Source of the DNA: Eucommia ulmoides
Lineage: Eukaryota; Streptophyta; Magnoliopsida; Garryales; Eucommiaceae
Length of the DNA stretch: 64,000 nt
Assembly: GCA_016647705.1 (NCBI GenBank)
Contig: CM028334.1
Coordinates: 10,015,546-10,079,545 of the forward strand
Reading direction: 5' to 3'
The notes beneath the pieces are model-generated. The model was not told the origin of the DNA. It did not search any database and saw only the letters and a program-made list of their open reading frames with translations. A program made the position numbers and the translations under genes. The stretch's first letter is position 1; each line of letters begins with the position of its first letter. Below are positions 22,946 to 33,893 of the stretch, piece by piece.

Positions 22946-23369
22946 AATATTTTTGGTGGTCACCATCTTATAAATACTCAAAGCTAACCGACACGGTCAT
23001 GGGTATTATACACATCACATGTTTGTCAAGCAAAAATTGATGGTGATCAGTGATATATGTGTGTGCGGGTGGGGGATATGACGGGGTTTAACCACACCGG
23101 ATATGTCTAAGAAACAAAAACTTCTTTACCAAGGGAAAAAATCAACTAAAGTATAACAAAACCTGGACACCTAATGTTAGTAGTGATTACAGTGGAATAT
23201 ACAGAACAAAAAAACATGCAAACAACAATAGCAAACTATATGGGTTATAAACGTTACTAATTATTACAATGCTTAAGAAAGATTTAAGAGAGAAAAATCT
23301 CTCATCCAAATTGAAATCTCCCCAACAAATTGTCGAATTCCACTAAATTAAATTTTAACAAAACCTACT
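22946..23369. other. Spacer downstream of fucosyltransferase; possible 3' UTR
   Basis: AT-rich with no frame of note. On the minus strand it follows the fucosyltransferase stop, so part may be its old 3' UTR. A short GTGTGTGCGGGTGGGGG stretch lies near 23058. Confidence 0.5.
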
Positions 23370-24559
23370 TCACCACGGCTCCTCATGACGATTGACGACC
23401 TTGAGGCCCGAGCTCATATCCTCGCAATGCCTAACATGGGCCACTACCGTCTCCGTGTCAATCCCCACCCTCCTCTTGCAGTCAGGGAACGGAGGCACGT
23501 GAAAACATGGCTCGATCGACACAGCCCGCCGGCAGGGCGAATCCGGGACCGTCCGATTCACCGGCTTGTTAAGAATCCACGGACTCAATCCACTAAGAGC
23601 CTGCGCCCATACCCGAACGTTGACCACGAGCTTGTAACCAACTTATCGATCAAGCTCGACAAATACATCTCCGCCCACGCCTTCTGATCGTGGATCCGCT
23701 TCTCCGTCTGCTGATACTCCTTGTGGCTCAGTTGGTAAATACCAATTATATCCCCATTGACGGTCGGATATTCCCAATACATGTCCCTCACCGCCTCGAA
23801 ATAGCTGGAGTTCAAAGATGTCATTAACACGGCTTTTGTCTTTCTATTTTCCAGCAGTTTAAACACAGATTCCGACGAATCCGACAGGTCGCTCTCTGGC
23901 AACAACTTCTCGTTCACGGCGCAACCCAAATTCTGGTCCAGTACGTGTTTGAACAGGCCGGTATCGGTGTTAAAGACCCGGATTTGGATTCCAATTTTTT
24001 CGCCAACACAGGCCAAATAGGAATCGAAGTACCTTGTAATAAGCCCTCAAACTTGTTTCGTCGGGTGAAATAGATACCTACCCAAGAAGTGAAAAACCGT
24101 TTCTTTTTCCGGGAAGAGAGAATTCAATTCTTTTCAAACGAAGGGATCAAAAACAGAGACGGGAGAAAATAATTGTCGCTTTTCATCACCAACCACGGCA
24201 CTTTCTTGAGAAAGCTTTGATCTTGATCGCAGAAGAATAGCTTGTCTTGATCGTCGTAATCGTGGGCCAAATGAATATAGAATAACGGTGAAAACGACTT
24301 ATTACCCGAATCATTATCTTTCAACATTTTTCCATAACAAAATGGAAATTTTTTATCAATTTTTTTGAATTCTTTGACGATCAGAAAATCCAATGGGAGT
24401 AGCCACGAAACGTCAAGAAACGGTTCGCATAAAAGACTGGGAATGTCGGTTCCGTGGTCGACAAGGAGGACCCGGTTCGTGAGGACTGCATAGAGAAAGG
24501 CCGCAGCTAGGGTTAGTATTCGGTTTCCTATTCCACTTAACCGGATCCAGACAACATAG
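23370..24559 (-). pseudogene. GT37 fucosyltransferase pseudogene, C-terminal two thirds
   Basis: The GT37 family (AtFUT1 type) adds alpha-1,2-fucose from GDP-fucose to xyloglucan or arabinogalactan side chains in the Golgi. Visible family blocks in order are SGIGNRILTLAAAFLYAVLT, LCEPFLDVSWLLPLDFL, KVPWLVMKSDNYFLPSLFLI, the donor-site block EKIGIQIRVF with its arginine, YWEYPTVNGDIIGI, LVTSSWSTFGY and the end block VAHVRHCED. Defects: a TGA at 24047-24049 where the family has Trp (VWGL), a frame change near 24125 after SFEKN, and another near 23620 just after STFGY. The 5' part is separated by the Copia element at 24560-32645. Identity is strong; whether it was xyloglucan-specific is inference. 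Confidence 0.93.
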
Positions 24560-25131
24560 TGTTGGGAAAGATGACTGGATAATTTAGTGAAAAATTATAT
24601 TTCCAGTCCTAGACCATTTTCCCAAACCAAAATAGAACAGAGATAACACAGAAAATTTTAGCGTGAAAAACCCTTCTCAGATGAAGGTAAAAACCACCGG
24701 ACCCGTAGACTGCTTAAATCTCCCACTATACTAAATAATGAGATTACAAACCTTACATTTTGGTGGATCACTCAAATAATACACAAAGATATTGTATTCA
24801 ATTTGTGGGTAAAATTTTACAAATTGTTTCTCACTAATCTTCTTAAAAATTGGGGTTTTCTCTCACTTTCTCTCTCTACAATTTTCTGTGTAGAGAACTT
24901 ATTATTTCTCCTTATTCATCTCCTATATTTATAGAGAAGATTTGATCAACTTGGCAGTCTAAACACAGGAAGATTGAGAGTGGGCATCGAAATTTTGCCT
25001 GTCTTTGCCCAATTTTGTGGACTTTTCTTTTTCTCATTATTCATGTGCATCTCACCTAGTTCTTTGTCTTCATTTGTAAAGAGAGTCATTGAATTCTTCC
25101 AAAGTTGAGAGTGGCAATAATTGACCCAACA
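24560..25131 (-). repeat. Copia 3' LTR
   Basis: 572 bases beginning TGTTGGGAAAGATGACTGG and ending TTGACCCAACA. Partner of the LTR at 32076-32645. The adjacent internal purine tract (minus strand GAAGGGGAAATT) is the expected plus-strand primer. Confidence 0.92.
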
Positions 25132-25629
25132 AATTTCCCCTTCACGACCAATTTGGGTTAAAGTCAAGTCTGCAACTTCCTTACAAATTTCGAGCTGCTC
25201 TCTTAGTATAGCTTTCGTCATCATGTCGGTCCTGTTATCATTGGTGTGGATCTTCTCAAGTTGTAGTAACTTATTTTCTAAAACATTTATGAATCCAGTG
25301 ATATCTTACGTCGATGTGTTTAGACTTCGAGTGAAAAATTGGGTTCTTACTGTGGTGGATTACACTATGACTATCGCAGTGAAGTGCATACTTCTCTTAA
25401 TTCTGACCCAACTCATGTAGAAACTTCTTCATCTACAGGATCTCCTTACATCCTTCAGTGATCAAGATGTATTATGCTTTTGTGATGGATAGGGCAACAC
25501 ATTTTTGTAATCGTGATTGCCACGAAACAGCTCTCCCTCCAAATGTTATCAGGTATCCGGATATGGATTTTCTTGAATTTATATCACCAGCCATATTTGC
25601 ATCTGTATATCCTTCCAATACAGGTTTAC
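25132..25629 (-). pseudogene. Copia RNase H remnant, distal part
   Basis: Minus strand reads the Copia RNase H tail, including YTDANMAGDI-like and KAEY blocks and a KHIDVRYH block close to the 3' LTR. It is separated from its proximal part (28368-28661) by the solo LTR. Broken. Confidence 0.8.
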
Positions 25630-26278
25630 TGTCACAACCCGTCCCGGACACCCATCATCCCGAGACTGACGTGACTACAACATGACATCACAAAAAAAAA
25701 AAAAAAAACCCAAATAACTAATGAATGACAATATATACACACTTAATAATACAAACATCTATTATGGGGGACACACCCGTCCCGAAATTTTTCCTAACTA
25801 AAAATATTTATCCATGAACCTTTTATAGGTTCGCTTTTGACAACTTCTCTCAATCGCCCATATGACTCCATCACATAGCTCTACCTAGTGCCAGTAGGGG
25901 ACCGACTCCTAACTGTTTCACCTGCGAGTGTACTGTCTTCTTAGTAAAAATCATTTTCTACATAATAATAATAATATCTTCTAAATAATATAACATTTAA
26001 ATAAATCAAGCGTAAATATATAAACACCATACAACCGGTAAAATCTCCAGTATATAAGCAGTGAAAATAAGGCGATATAAATAAGTTCCATTCAAACTTA
26101 TCCAATATAAAATAAGACCAATCACCATATATATTATAAATCACCAAATACGAAATTAAAACACCACATCACCACACTACCAGCTAGCCATAGTGATCGT
26201 TTAACCTCACGATCGGGAGTTGCAATGGTACCGTAACCATCCGTAGGATATGCCTTCCTAGTGAACCTAACTGCACAG

Positions 26279-26520
26279 ATCACCGCCTACCGGACATCTC
26301 CGGAGGCCAATAATATAAATCACCACATAATATCGATCACCATAATAAATATTCATCTGCCGGACCACCCTCCGAACAGACCATAATATGAATCACCACC
26401 TGCCGGACCACCCTCCGGACAGGACATCATAAACTATGACATAGTCAACTCAATAATATCATCACCAAATCACAAATAAATATCCATCTGCTGGACCACC
26501 CACTGGATAGACCATAATAT
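26279..26520. repeat. Minisatellite in solo LTR, CTGCCGGACCACC unit
   Basis: Units of the form CTGCCGGACCACCCTCCGG followed by an AATATAAATCACC-type spacer, about four to five times with drift. CCGGA/TCCGG arms give a small hairpin. It occupies the place of the CCGCCGAAGCGG array in the sister LTR. Confidence 0.75.
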
Positions 26521-27224
26521 AAATCACCATCTCATCAATACCGTCAAAATCACCAACGTCCACCTCTTTTTCGCAAAATCAACTTTTAAATCCGAAAATC
26601 ATATTTTTCACTTTTGATTGAAAACCGTCTAATTTTAACAGAACGATTTTTCCCCTCTCTATTTTTATGAAAACCAAATATTTTCTTTTCAGAAACCAAC
26701 ACAATTCCCCAAAAATTCGTTTCACCAACTCACTCCAAAAACCTGTTCGATCCAATATCATTTTGAAATCATACAGTGGAAGTAAACACAGATTTCATCA
26801 TATGTCTATATATAAATAGTTTGGCAAGAAGGCAGTACACTCACCTGATATTCTGCTCTCGAAAGCTCCACCAACTATCCGTTATTGAACTTCCGATAAA
26901 TGTGAACCTATATGTGACAGAACCTAAATTAATATTTTATGTAGAATTAATCTAACCATACTATGAAATCCTCATTTCTGAAATTTTCCTATTTCCCGCG
27001 TTTTCTTTAGGAATATTATCATTTAGTTAACATCGTTCCGTTACGGTTTACTATATATAAACTTTGTTCCTATAAACAATCTCATTATTTGTTTTTCATC
27101 ATTTCGACAACTTCGACTCTAATAATTAAATTAATAAATCATGTAATTTTAACGAGAAATGTTACCCGCTCCCAATCGATTGTCGACCTCAACACGAATT
27201 CCTTGATTTTTGCTTACTGCTGCC

Positions 27225-27395
27225 CACCGCCTAAGCGGACGATCCACCGCCTAGGCGAACGAGCTCCTTTACAGTTCTGAGTTACACACTGACGGCCCAC
27301 CGCCTAGGCGAGAAACTTTCGCCTAGGCGAACTTTCTCTCATTCTGCACACTGATCAACCACCGCCTAGGCGAACTTTCTACCGCCTAGGAGGAT
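27225..27395. repeat. CGCCTAGGCG palindromic array in solo LTR
   Basis: About six palindromic boxes, mostly CACCGCCTAGGCGAAC or variants, separated by 15-60 bases. The boxes match the core of the Athila arrays elsewhere in the window although this LTR belongs to a different family. The sister solo LTR at 11103-14193 lacks the array. Confidence 0.85.
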
Positions 27396-27995
27396 GCTCT
27401 TCCTCCCTTCTGCTCTGTTTTGTCAATTTTCCAGCCGACCACTCTCACTTTCCTCACTAACTCCGGCAGTCACCACTACCAATTGCAACGATCACCCACA
27501 CATACACACAAAAACACACATACACATACAGCAGCTCACGCACGCACCAAGAACAACCGATTCAAAACACACACACACACACACACGTTCGATCAAATAC
27601 ACACACACCCCGACGGCAGCACCAACCCGAACCAAAAAACACACGCACACACCTGCATGACCAAACAAATAAAGAAATACACCCACACACATGCACGCAG
27701 CACACACACATACACAACAGCACCCATGACGGATGGACGGTGACGACCTGCTGCAGGCAAAATAGAGCATATACACACAACACACACTGCCGGGAAATGG
27801 AACAACACACATACACACGGCACACACCTCATCCCCCAACAAAAACAGGGACACACACACACACACAACAGCAGCACCCCCTACCGGCGAACCAAACTGC
27901 TGACCCAACCTCTCTCTCTCTTCCATTCTCTTCGGCTTTCCTTTCTCTTCCCCGTTCCTTCTCTCTCTTCTTCGCGATCCTTCTTCAATCATTCT

Positions 27996-28045
<50 letters not shown>

Positions 28046-28367
28046 GCATGAGCTCACCGGCCGGACAAAGCCCATGCCACCCCCTTAACACTTCACCAAC
28101 TTCCATTCTCTCTCTTTATAAATAAAATGAAGATATTTTTGTAATATTACACAAACCTCCCCTTATAATATGTTGGGTAGCAATTAAACCCAAACTATAT
28201 TTTAATGTTTATACAAAATTTCAATACAACCCACTAAAATTTCAATTCATAAAATAAATATTGAAATCTACCCCGGTATATTTTTATTTATTTATTATTA
28301 TTATTATTATTTTGAAATAATAAAACGCGGCTTGAATTTTATGTAGGTCAAAAGTCGGGGTCTTACA

Positions 28368-29490
28368 TTTACCATTGCCGAAACATAAACAATGACCGGA
28401 TGTCCCCCTGAGATACCTAAGTACCCATTTGACTACTTCCCAATGTTCTTTTCTAGGATTTGAAAGGAAACGGATCACTACATCGACTATGTGAGCGATG
28501 TCTGGTCTGGTGCATACCGTGACGTACATCAAACTGCCAACCGCCGATGCATAAGGCACCCTATCCATTTCTAATATGTCCTCCTTACTTGAAGGACATT
28601 GTTTCGCACTCAACTTGAAGTGGCTTGCAAGTGGAAAACTAACAGCCTTAACTTTATGCATGTTGAATCTTTCAAGAACCTTTTCAACATAACATTTTTA
28701 AGATAGCCAGATTCTGCAATTCTGTCTGTCACGGGTAATCGTCATGCCAAGAATATGCTTTGCTGCTCCTAAGTCCTTTATTGCAAATGACTTTCTCAAT
28801 TGTTTCTTGTACATCCACTTGTTCTTGAGAGCTTTCCTACTCTACGATAGTTTCACCAGATCAAATATATGGTTCTCATGCAAGGATTTCATCTCTTCTT
28901 GCATAACTTTTAACCACTCGTCCCTATACTTATCTGCAACAGTTTCTTCATAACTCTTAGGTTCTCCACCTTCAGTGAGCATTGAATATTCATGAGGAGA
29001 ATATATGCAACTCGATTATCGCTCTCGGGTAGAGCCTCTCGGTTGTTGTTAGACTTGTTCCGGAATCGATTCTGGTTCCGAACTACCAGCTGATGGAGTA
29101 ACATTATCAGGATCTAGTATTGTTCCCTCATCGCTGGAATTTGTTGGTGAAGAACTAAGTTTGAGATCTACTGGAAATTCATCTAGTTGTGGCTTTTTTG
29201 GTTTCTCAAAGTCTCTAACTATCTAATCTTCAAGAAACATCACGTCTCTACTTCTGATGATCCTTTTACTAATAGGATCCCAAAGCCTGTAGCCGAACTC
29301 TTCATGGGCGTATCCCACAAAGATGCATTTTTTTTTCCTTTCCATCCAGCTTGGACCTCTCATCTTTTTGGATGTGAACAAGCGCTTTGCAGTCAAATAC
29401 TTTTAGGTGTTTGTGTGAAACGTCTTTCCCCGTCTAAACTCTTTCTAGCACATTATAGTTAAGTAGAACTAATGGAGAAAGGTTGATTAA
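28368..29490 (-). pseudogene. Copia RT / RNase H remnant, proximal part
   Basis: Contains VPYASAVGSLMYVTVCTRPD and WVLRYLRGT of the Copia RT-RNase H junction at 28380-28661, and an RT entry region near 28900-29100. It directly follows the integrase remnant. Broken in several places. Confidence 0.85.
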
Positions 29491-30300
29491 ATCAAGTGTT
29501 GTCCTCATTGCCTCCCCCCCAAAAGGAGTTCAGCAGCTTTACATCTAACAACATACATCTGACTTTTTCACAGATGGTTCTGTTCATCATCTCAGCAACA
29601 CCGTTGTGCTGAGGTGTCTTGGGTACTGACTTTTCCAACTTGATGCCAAATTTCCTGCAGTACTCTTCGAATGGTTTGCGGTATTCGCTTCCGTTGTATG
29701 CACGTACACACTTCAAATATTTTCCAGTTTCTATCTCAACTTTTACATGAAACTGCTTTAAAATTTCCACCACTTTATCTTTGGTTTTTCAAGGCAAAGG
29801 CCTACAATTTTCTAGAGTGGTCGTCAATGAAATTCACAAAGTAAAGAGCACATTCCAATGACTTATGACTCATTGAGCAGACATATGTGTGTATCAGATC
29901 CAGAATATTCTTCTTTCTAGATGATGGATGAGTTTGAAATGTAACTCTGTGTTGCTTTCCCATAGCGCAATCAATACAGGTGTGCAATGGTGTACCTTTC
30001 ATTCTTGGCAATAACTCTTTCTTGGAAAGGATTTTAAGACATTTTTTACTCATATGTCCGAGCTGCTTATGCCATAGCTTGGTGGGGACTTCTTTCCTGA
30101 TTGTATTCATGTCTACTCTGTATAACTTGGCTTCCGTGAGATTGAGAGAAGTGTCCTTCTTGCCTTTTGCTACCAACAAATTACCTTTGGTAAGTTTCCA
30201 TCTGCCTTCACCAAAGTAATTGTTGTAGCCCTCGTTGTCAAGCTTCCTGGTAGAGATTAAGTTGAGATGAATATCAGGGGCATATCTCACGTCTTTCAAA
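29490..30300 (-). pseudogene. Copia integrase remnant
   Basis: Has the pre-integrase block with LWHKQLGHMSKK and a CIDCAMGKQHRV zinc-binding stretch, then the core block around FVNFIDDHSRK and the C-terminal core stretch TPQHNGVAEMMNRTI. This is the usual Copia arrangement upstream of RT. Broken in several places. Confidence 0.88.
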
Positions 30301-31600
30301 AGTAGCTTGCATCCAAGATTGGTTTTGAGACAAACATTGCCGATACCAACAATTTTAGATGCACCATTATTTCATATTTTCACACGTCTGAATTCTCCTT
30401 GAGTGTAAGATGAGAAGAAATCTAGTCGTTCCATGACATGGAAGGAGGCGCCTAAGTCAATAACCCAAGTGGAATCTTGTGATACAAGATTGACATAGTA
30501 ATCACCTCGAACAGTGGCAGCTTCATTAATGACAGTAGTGGTGTCATTTGTTCGAGTTTTGGCTTCTTGATTTTGGGATTGCTCCGCCTTCAACTTCCGA
30601 CATTCTAGAATGAAATGTTTGGGTTTGCCACAGTGATGACACTTCTTGTCAAATCTAAATTTGAATTTAGAAAGTCCTCTTTCTTGACCGTAGGGATTTC
30701 AACTTCTGTTTCTCCCACGCCTCTCTTGCCTGCCTTGTTTTTCTGAGACAAATAATAGGTGGAATTTATCCATTTATTTCCAAACCGAATTTGGTAGTTT
30801 TTTTTACTGTTTTTATATTGTTTTAATTTATTCATTTGTAGTGTTTGAAAATCAAGCTAATCGGTGGAACGGCGGTAGAAGAACGGTGGAAAAATGAGTA
30901 AAAAGGCCAAATTCATAAATGCAGAGTGATTTTCAACCGTTTTAGCTCATTTTCGTCCCAAACACCTGATTTATATAAAAACAAATAAAAACTAATTAAA
31001 AGAAATTAAAACACTATAAAAATACTCAAAAACTACCAAATTCGGTTTGAAAATAAATGAATAAATTTCATCTATCAACAAGGGCTTTAGACTTAGGAGC
31101 GTATCCTTCATCGTTTCGTCTAGACTATTCGTTCAACATTTTATCTTTTACCATATCCATGGTAAAGTTTCCATCTGGAACAGAGTTGCTAATTGACACG
31201 ACTAATGTGTCCCAACTCTTTGGAAGAGAACTCAACTTCAGTAACGCTTGCAACTTGTCATCTATTATCATTTTCATAGAATTGAGTTGATTAACAATAC
31301 CTTGGAATTCACTCATATGTTCCGATACACTGCTTCCATCTTTGTATTACAAATTGACTAATAGGCACATCTAATTTGTTTTATTCTGTGTGGTTGTTCT
31401 CGCATACATTTTCTCCAACTTTCGCCAAAGAACATAAACATCATGTTCATTAGCAAAATTTTGAAAAATGCTCTTGTCAATCCATTGCCGAATTTGGGCA
31501 TCACATTTTCGGTTCTGCACGGTCCAGTCAGTGTCTGATGGGGTTGTCGATGTGCTCGTGGTTGATGTTGTTGTTTCGTCGATTTTGTCATCCGTTGTCG
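30300..31600 (-). pseudogene. Copia gag / zinc knuckle / protease remnant
   Basis: The gag UBN2-like segment (31125-31591) contains LLKLSSLPKSWDTLVVSISN. A zinc-knuckle region lies near 30600-30670, and a protease-like WVIDLGASFHV at about 30440-30480. A small palindromic element (30752-31078) sits between gag and the knuckle. Broken. Confidence 0.82.
30752..31078. mobile_element. Small palindromic element, 327 bases
   Basis: Both ends carry the same inverted arm of about 50 bases with the shared run CCGAATTTGGTAGTTTTT. CAA flanks both sides (30749-30751, 31079-31081). The arms resemble the start of the Athila LTRs (TGATA...AAACCGAATTTG...AGTTTT), and the middle recalls LTR sequence near GGAAACAATCGGC-type runs. 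It may be a non-autonomous element or an LTR-derived palindrome. Confidence 0.6.
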
Positions 31601-32059
31601 ATGCCGCCTCCTATGTCGGCATTACAATAGGCTTCCACAAATCTTTTATGTACAAAAGATCCTCTATCCTTGGCTTCCAAATTGCATAGTTAAATGCAAT
31701 CAATTTGATTATGTTGCATGTGCTCTCCTCTATCTCAATCACAGGTTTGAATCAGTAGGTTTAACTGGGTCCAGTACTTTGCCGCCGATGAATAATACCG
31801 CGTGCAATATTATGTGAATAATACCCGTAGGTGTGAATAATATCGTATGAACAGTATTGTATTGATATTGTATACATATACATCCCGTATAAATATTGTG
31901 AATAGTACTGTATGAATAGTATAGTATAGATACTATATACATCCCGTATAAATATTATGAATAGTATCATATATGTACGTATATATGAGCGGTGCCCATA
32001 TATACGTATATACTAGTGTAGTATACTACGTATATGATCTCTTCCTCTACTGGACTCCA
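31600..32059. other. Copia leader with AT-rich repeats
   Basis: Between primer site and gag. Includes a degenerate direct repeat with CATCCCGTATAAATATT at 31881 and 31934, and strings of ATGAATAGTAT/TACGTATATA palindromes. Non-coding. Confidence 0.6.
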
Positions 32060-32074
32060 AGCTATGATACCACT
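32060..32074 (-). other. Primer-binding site, tRNA-iMet type
   Basis: Minus-strand TGGTATCATAGC immediately inside the 5' LTR, one change from the usual Copia initiator-Met primer site TGGTATCAGAGC. Confidence 0.85.
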
Positions 32075-32075
32075 T

Positions 32076-32645
32076 TGTTGGGAAAGATGACAAGATAATT
32101 CAGTAAAAAATTATATTTCCACAGTCCCAGAATGTTTTCCCAAAAAAAATAGAACAGAGATAGCACAGCGGATTTTAGCGTGGAAAACCCTCCTCAATTG
32201 AAGGTAAAAATCACAAGACTCCTAGGCCGCTTCAATATTCTACTATAATAAATAATGGGATTACAAATCTCACATTTTGGTGGATCACTCAAACAATACA
32301 CAAAGATATTGTTTTCAATTTGTTGGTTAAATTTCACAAATTGGCTCTCACTAATCTTCTTAAAAATTGGAGTTTTTTTATCACTTTCTCTCTTTACAAT
32401 TTTCTGTGTAGAGAAGTTATTATTTCTCCTTGTTCATCTCCTCTATTTATAGAGGAGATTTGATAAAATTGGCAATCTAAACACATGAAGATTGAGAAGT
32501 CGAAACTTTTGCCTGCCTTTGCCCAATTTTATAGATTTTTCTTTTTCTCATTTTCCATGTGCAGTTCACCTAGTTATTTGTCTTCATTTGTGAAGTGGGT
32601 CATTGGATTCTCTCAAAGTTGGGAGTGGCAATAATTTACCCAACA
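32076..32645 (-). repeat. Copia 5' LTR
   Basis: 570 bases, clearly homologous end to end with 24560-25131. The primer site abuts it on the left. Contains the likely promoter TATA motif at 32443-32452 on the minus strand. Confidence 0.92.
32443..32452 (-). promoter_or_regulatory. Candidate TATA box of the Copia 5' LTR
   Basis: Minus-strand CTATAAATAG, kept as CTATAAATAT at the same place of the 3' LTR (about 24925-24934). Position inside the LTR fits a U3/R boundary promoter. This is a motif-only call. Confidence 0.5.
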
Positions 32646-32754
32646 CATAGTTACAGTTGGAAGGGTCGTTTGGTTGTTTTTTCAAACTTAGGGTTTCAAG
32701 GGTTTTGTTGTAGGATTCGGTGTGGGGCCCACATAGTTTATGGAGGGATTCATA
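32646..32754 (-). pseudogene. GT37 fucosyltransferase pseudogene, middle piece (36 codons)
   Basis: On the minus strand it encodes YESLHKLCGPHTESYNKTLE followed by SNCNY, the segment before the VVWIRLSG block of the next piece. It is bounded on the right by the target duplication ATA (32752-32754) of a Harbinger-like element and on the left by CATAG (32646-32650) of the Copia element. Family members have KLRKYEALHKRCGP-like sequence here and then CKYIVWISFSGLGNR, so reading sense runs across both insertions without loss. Confidence 0.92.
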
Positions 32755-32769
32755 TGCCTCATTTGGTTA

Positions 32770-33893
32770 GGCCCTATTTGGTTAGTGTTTTTATTCCAAC
32801 CCAACCCAACCCAACCCAAAAATTCTAGAATTGATTTTTGGGAACGTGTTTGGCAACACAAAACTCAACCCAACCTAACCCAAAAAATGAGAATTGATTA
32901 TCAAAATCCTAAGGAAATGAGAAACAAAAATTGGTTTTTTTTTTTTTTTTTTTTTTGTACCTAAAAAACTCAACCCAAAGAAGAGGACACGCTCAGTATT
33001 TTTCTTATTGCTAATGAGACATGTTCAACTTCTGTTAACTACGAGAGTTTTTTTTCTTTTTTTTTTTCTTTTTTCCCTCTGTGTCTTCGTCTTCATCATC
33101 ATCCTCACCTCCTCGTCTCTGTGTTTTTGTCCTCGCCTCCACCTCTCCACTTCGTCGTCTCAGTTCTTCGTCTACTCGTTGCCTGTGTGTCACCGTTATC
33201 TCTTTATCGCTATCGTTTTCTCTGCCATCATTGACGAAGTTAACAAATTTTCATTTCAATTTTTTATTTCAAAATCAAAATCAAAAAATGAAATCGATTT
33301 CGCTTTTCGATTTCGATTTCGAAATCAAAAATCAAAATGAAAATTTGTTAACTTCATCACACGAAATCGATTTTTGATTTCAATTTCTATTTTGATTTTT
33401 TATTTCAAAATCGCATTCTCAAACGCTTTTGGATTTCAATTTCTTCACTTTCATTTCGATTTCGATTTTAGATTTCGAAATTGAAATCGATTTTGATTTT
33501 CGTTTAGGGTTCGTCAGCTCTATGGGTTCGTCTGCTAGATTTCGGGTTCGAAAAAAACCACTGCTTTTTGCGATGATTTCTGTTCGATGATTTCAGCTCC
33601 AATCTGTTCGAAGGAACAGGTGAAGATGTCAAATGAATGAAATCGGTGAAGATAAAGACGAAGGAAGAGAATAGAAGAAAAAGAAAATGAAAAAAAAAAA
33701 AAGAAATAAAAAAAAAAAAAACAATTGTTTGGAAAAAATTCTAGGATAATATCGTTACCAAACACAATTTTATTCTCAGCACAAAACAAAATTGACTTTA
33801 CCAAACGCAATTCTGTTTCTAGTAGGAAACAAAATTCTCAACTCAATCCAACCCAACCATCCTAGTTGGGTTGAGAAAAGTGGGAACACTAAC
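32770..33893. mobile_element. Harbinger-like element, left part next to the Athila pair
   Basis: Begins GGCCCTATTTGGTTAGTG after TTA (32767-32769) and runs through AACCCAACCC-rich arms. At 33840-33893 it reaches the opposite arm GTTGGGTTGAGAAAAGTGGG just short of the element end, where the Athila LTR starts. The same end sequence is complete at 59782. The interior has CTTCGTC-rich and TTTCGATTT-rich low complexity. Confidence 0.65.

Larger units (their letters stand above)
25630..28367 (-). mobile_element. Solo LTR, 2.7 kb, probable Ty3/Gypsy, nested in the Copia element
   Basis: On the plus strand it begins TGTCACAACCCGTCCCGG and ends GGGGTCTTACA; read on the minus strand this is TGTAAGACCCC...TTGTGACA, a common Gypsy LTR form. 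A perfect TTTAC target duplication lies at 25625-25629 and 28368-28372. No internal domain is present. It is a relative of 11103-14193. Inside are a minisatellite of CTGCCGGACCACCCTCCGG units (26279-26520), a CGCCTAGGCG array (27225-27395) and a CA-rich block (27480-27860). Confidence 0.9.
24560..32645 (-). mobile_element. Ty1/Copia element with both LTRs, inserted in the fucosyltransferase exon
   Basis: LTRs lie at 24560-25131 and 32076-32645 (TGTTGGGAAAGATG...ACCCAACA). A perfect CATAG target duplication lies at 24555-24559 and 32646-32650. The tRNA-Met primer site is beside the right LTR and a purine tract is beside the left LTR, so it is minus strand. Remnant order right to left is leader, gag, zinc knuckle/protease, integrase, RT, RNase H. 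It holds a solo LTR (25630-28367) and a palindromic element (30752-31078). It is a broken fossil with many breaks. The two LTRs differ at very roughly one position in eight by eye, suggesting several million years with commonly used plant rates (inference). Confidence 0.93.

Noticed and set aside
23385-23687. Plus-strand frame of 100 residues
   Set aside because: Shadow of the fucosyltransferase on the minus strand.
27390-28000. Frames up to 166 residues in the CA-rich block
   Set aside because: Same composition effect in the sister solo LTR; frames overlap on both strands.
32990-33380. Ser/Phe-rich frames in the Harbinger-like element
   Set aside because: Pyrimidine-rich and TTTCGATTT-rich low complexity; no similarity recognised.
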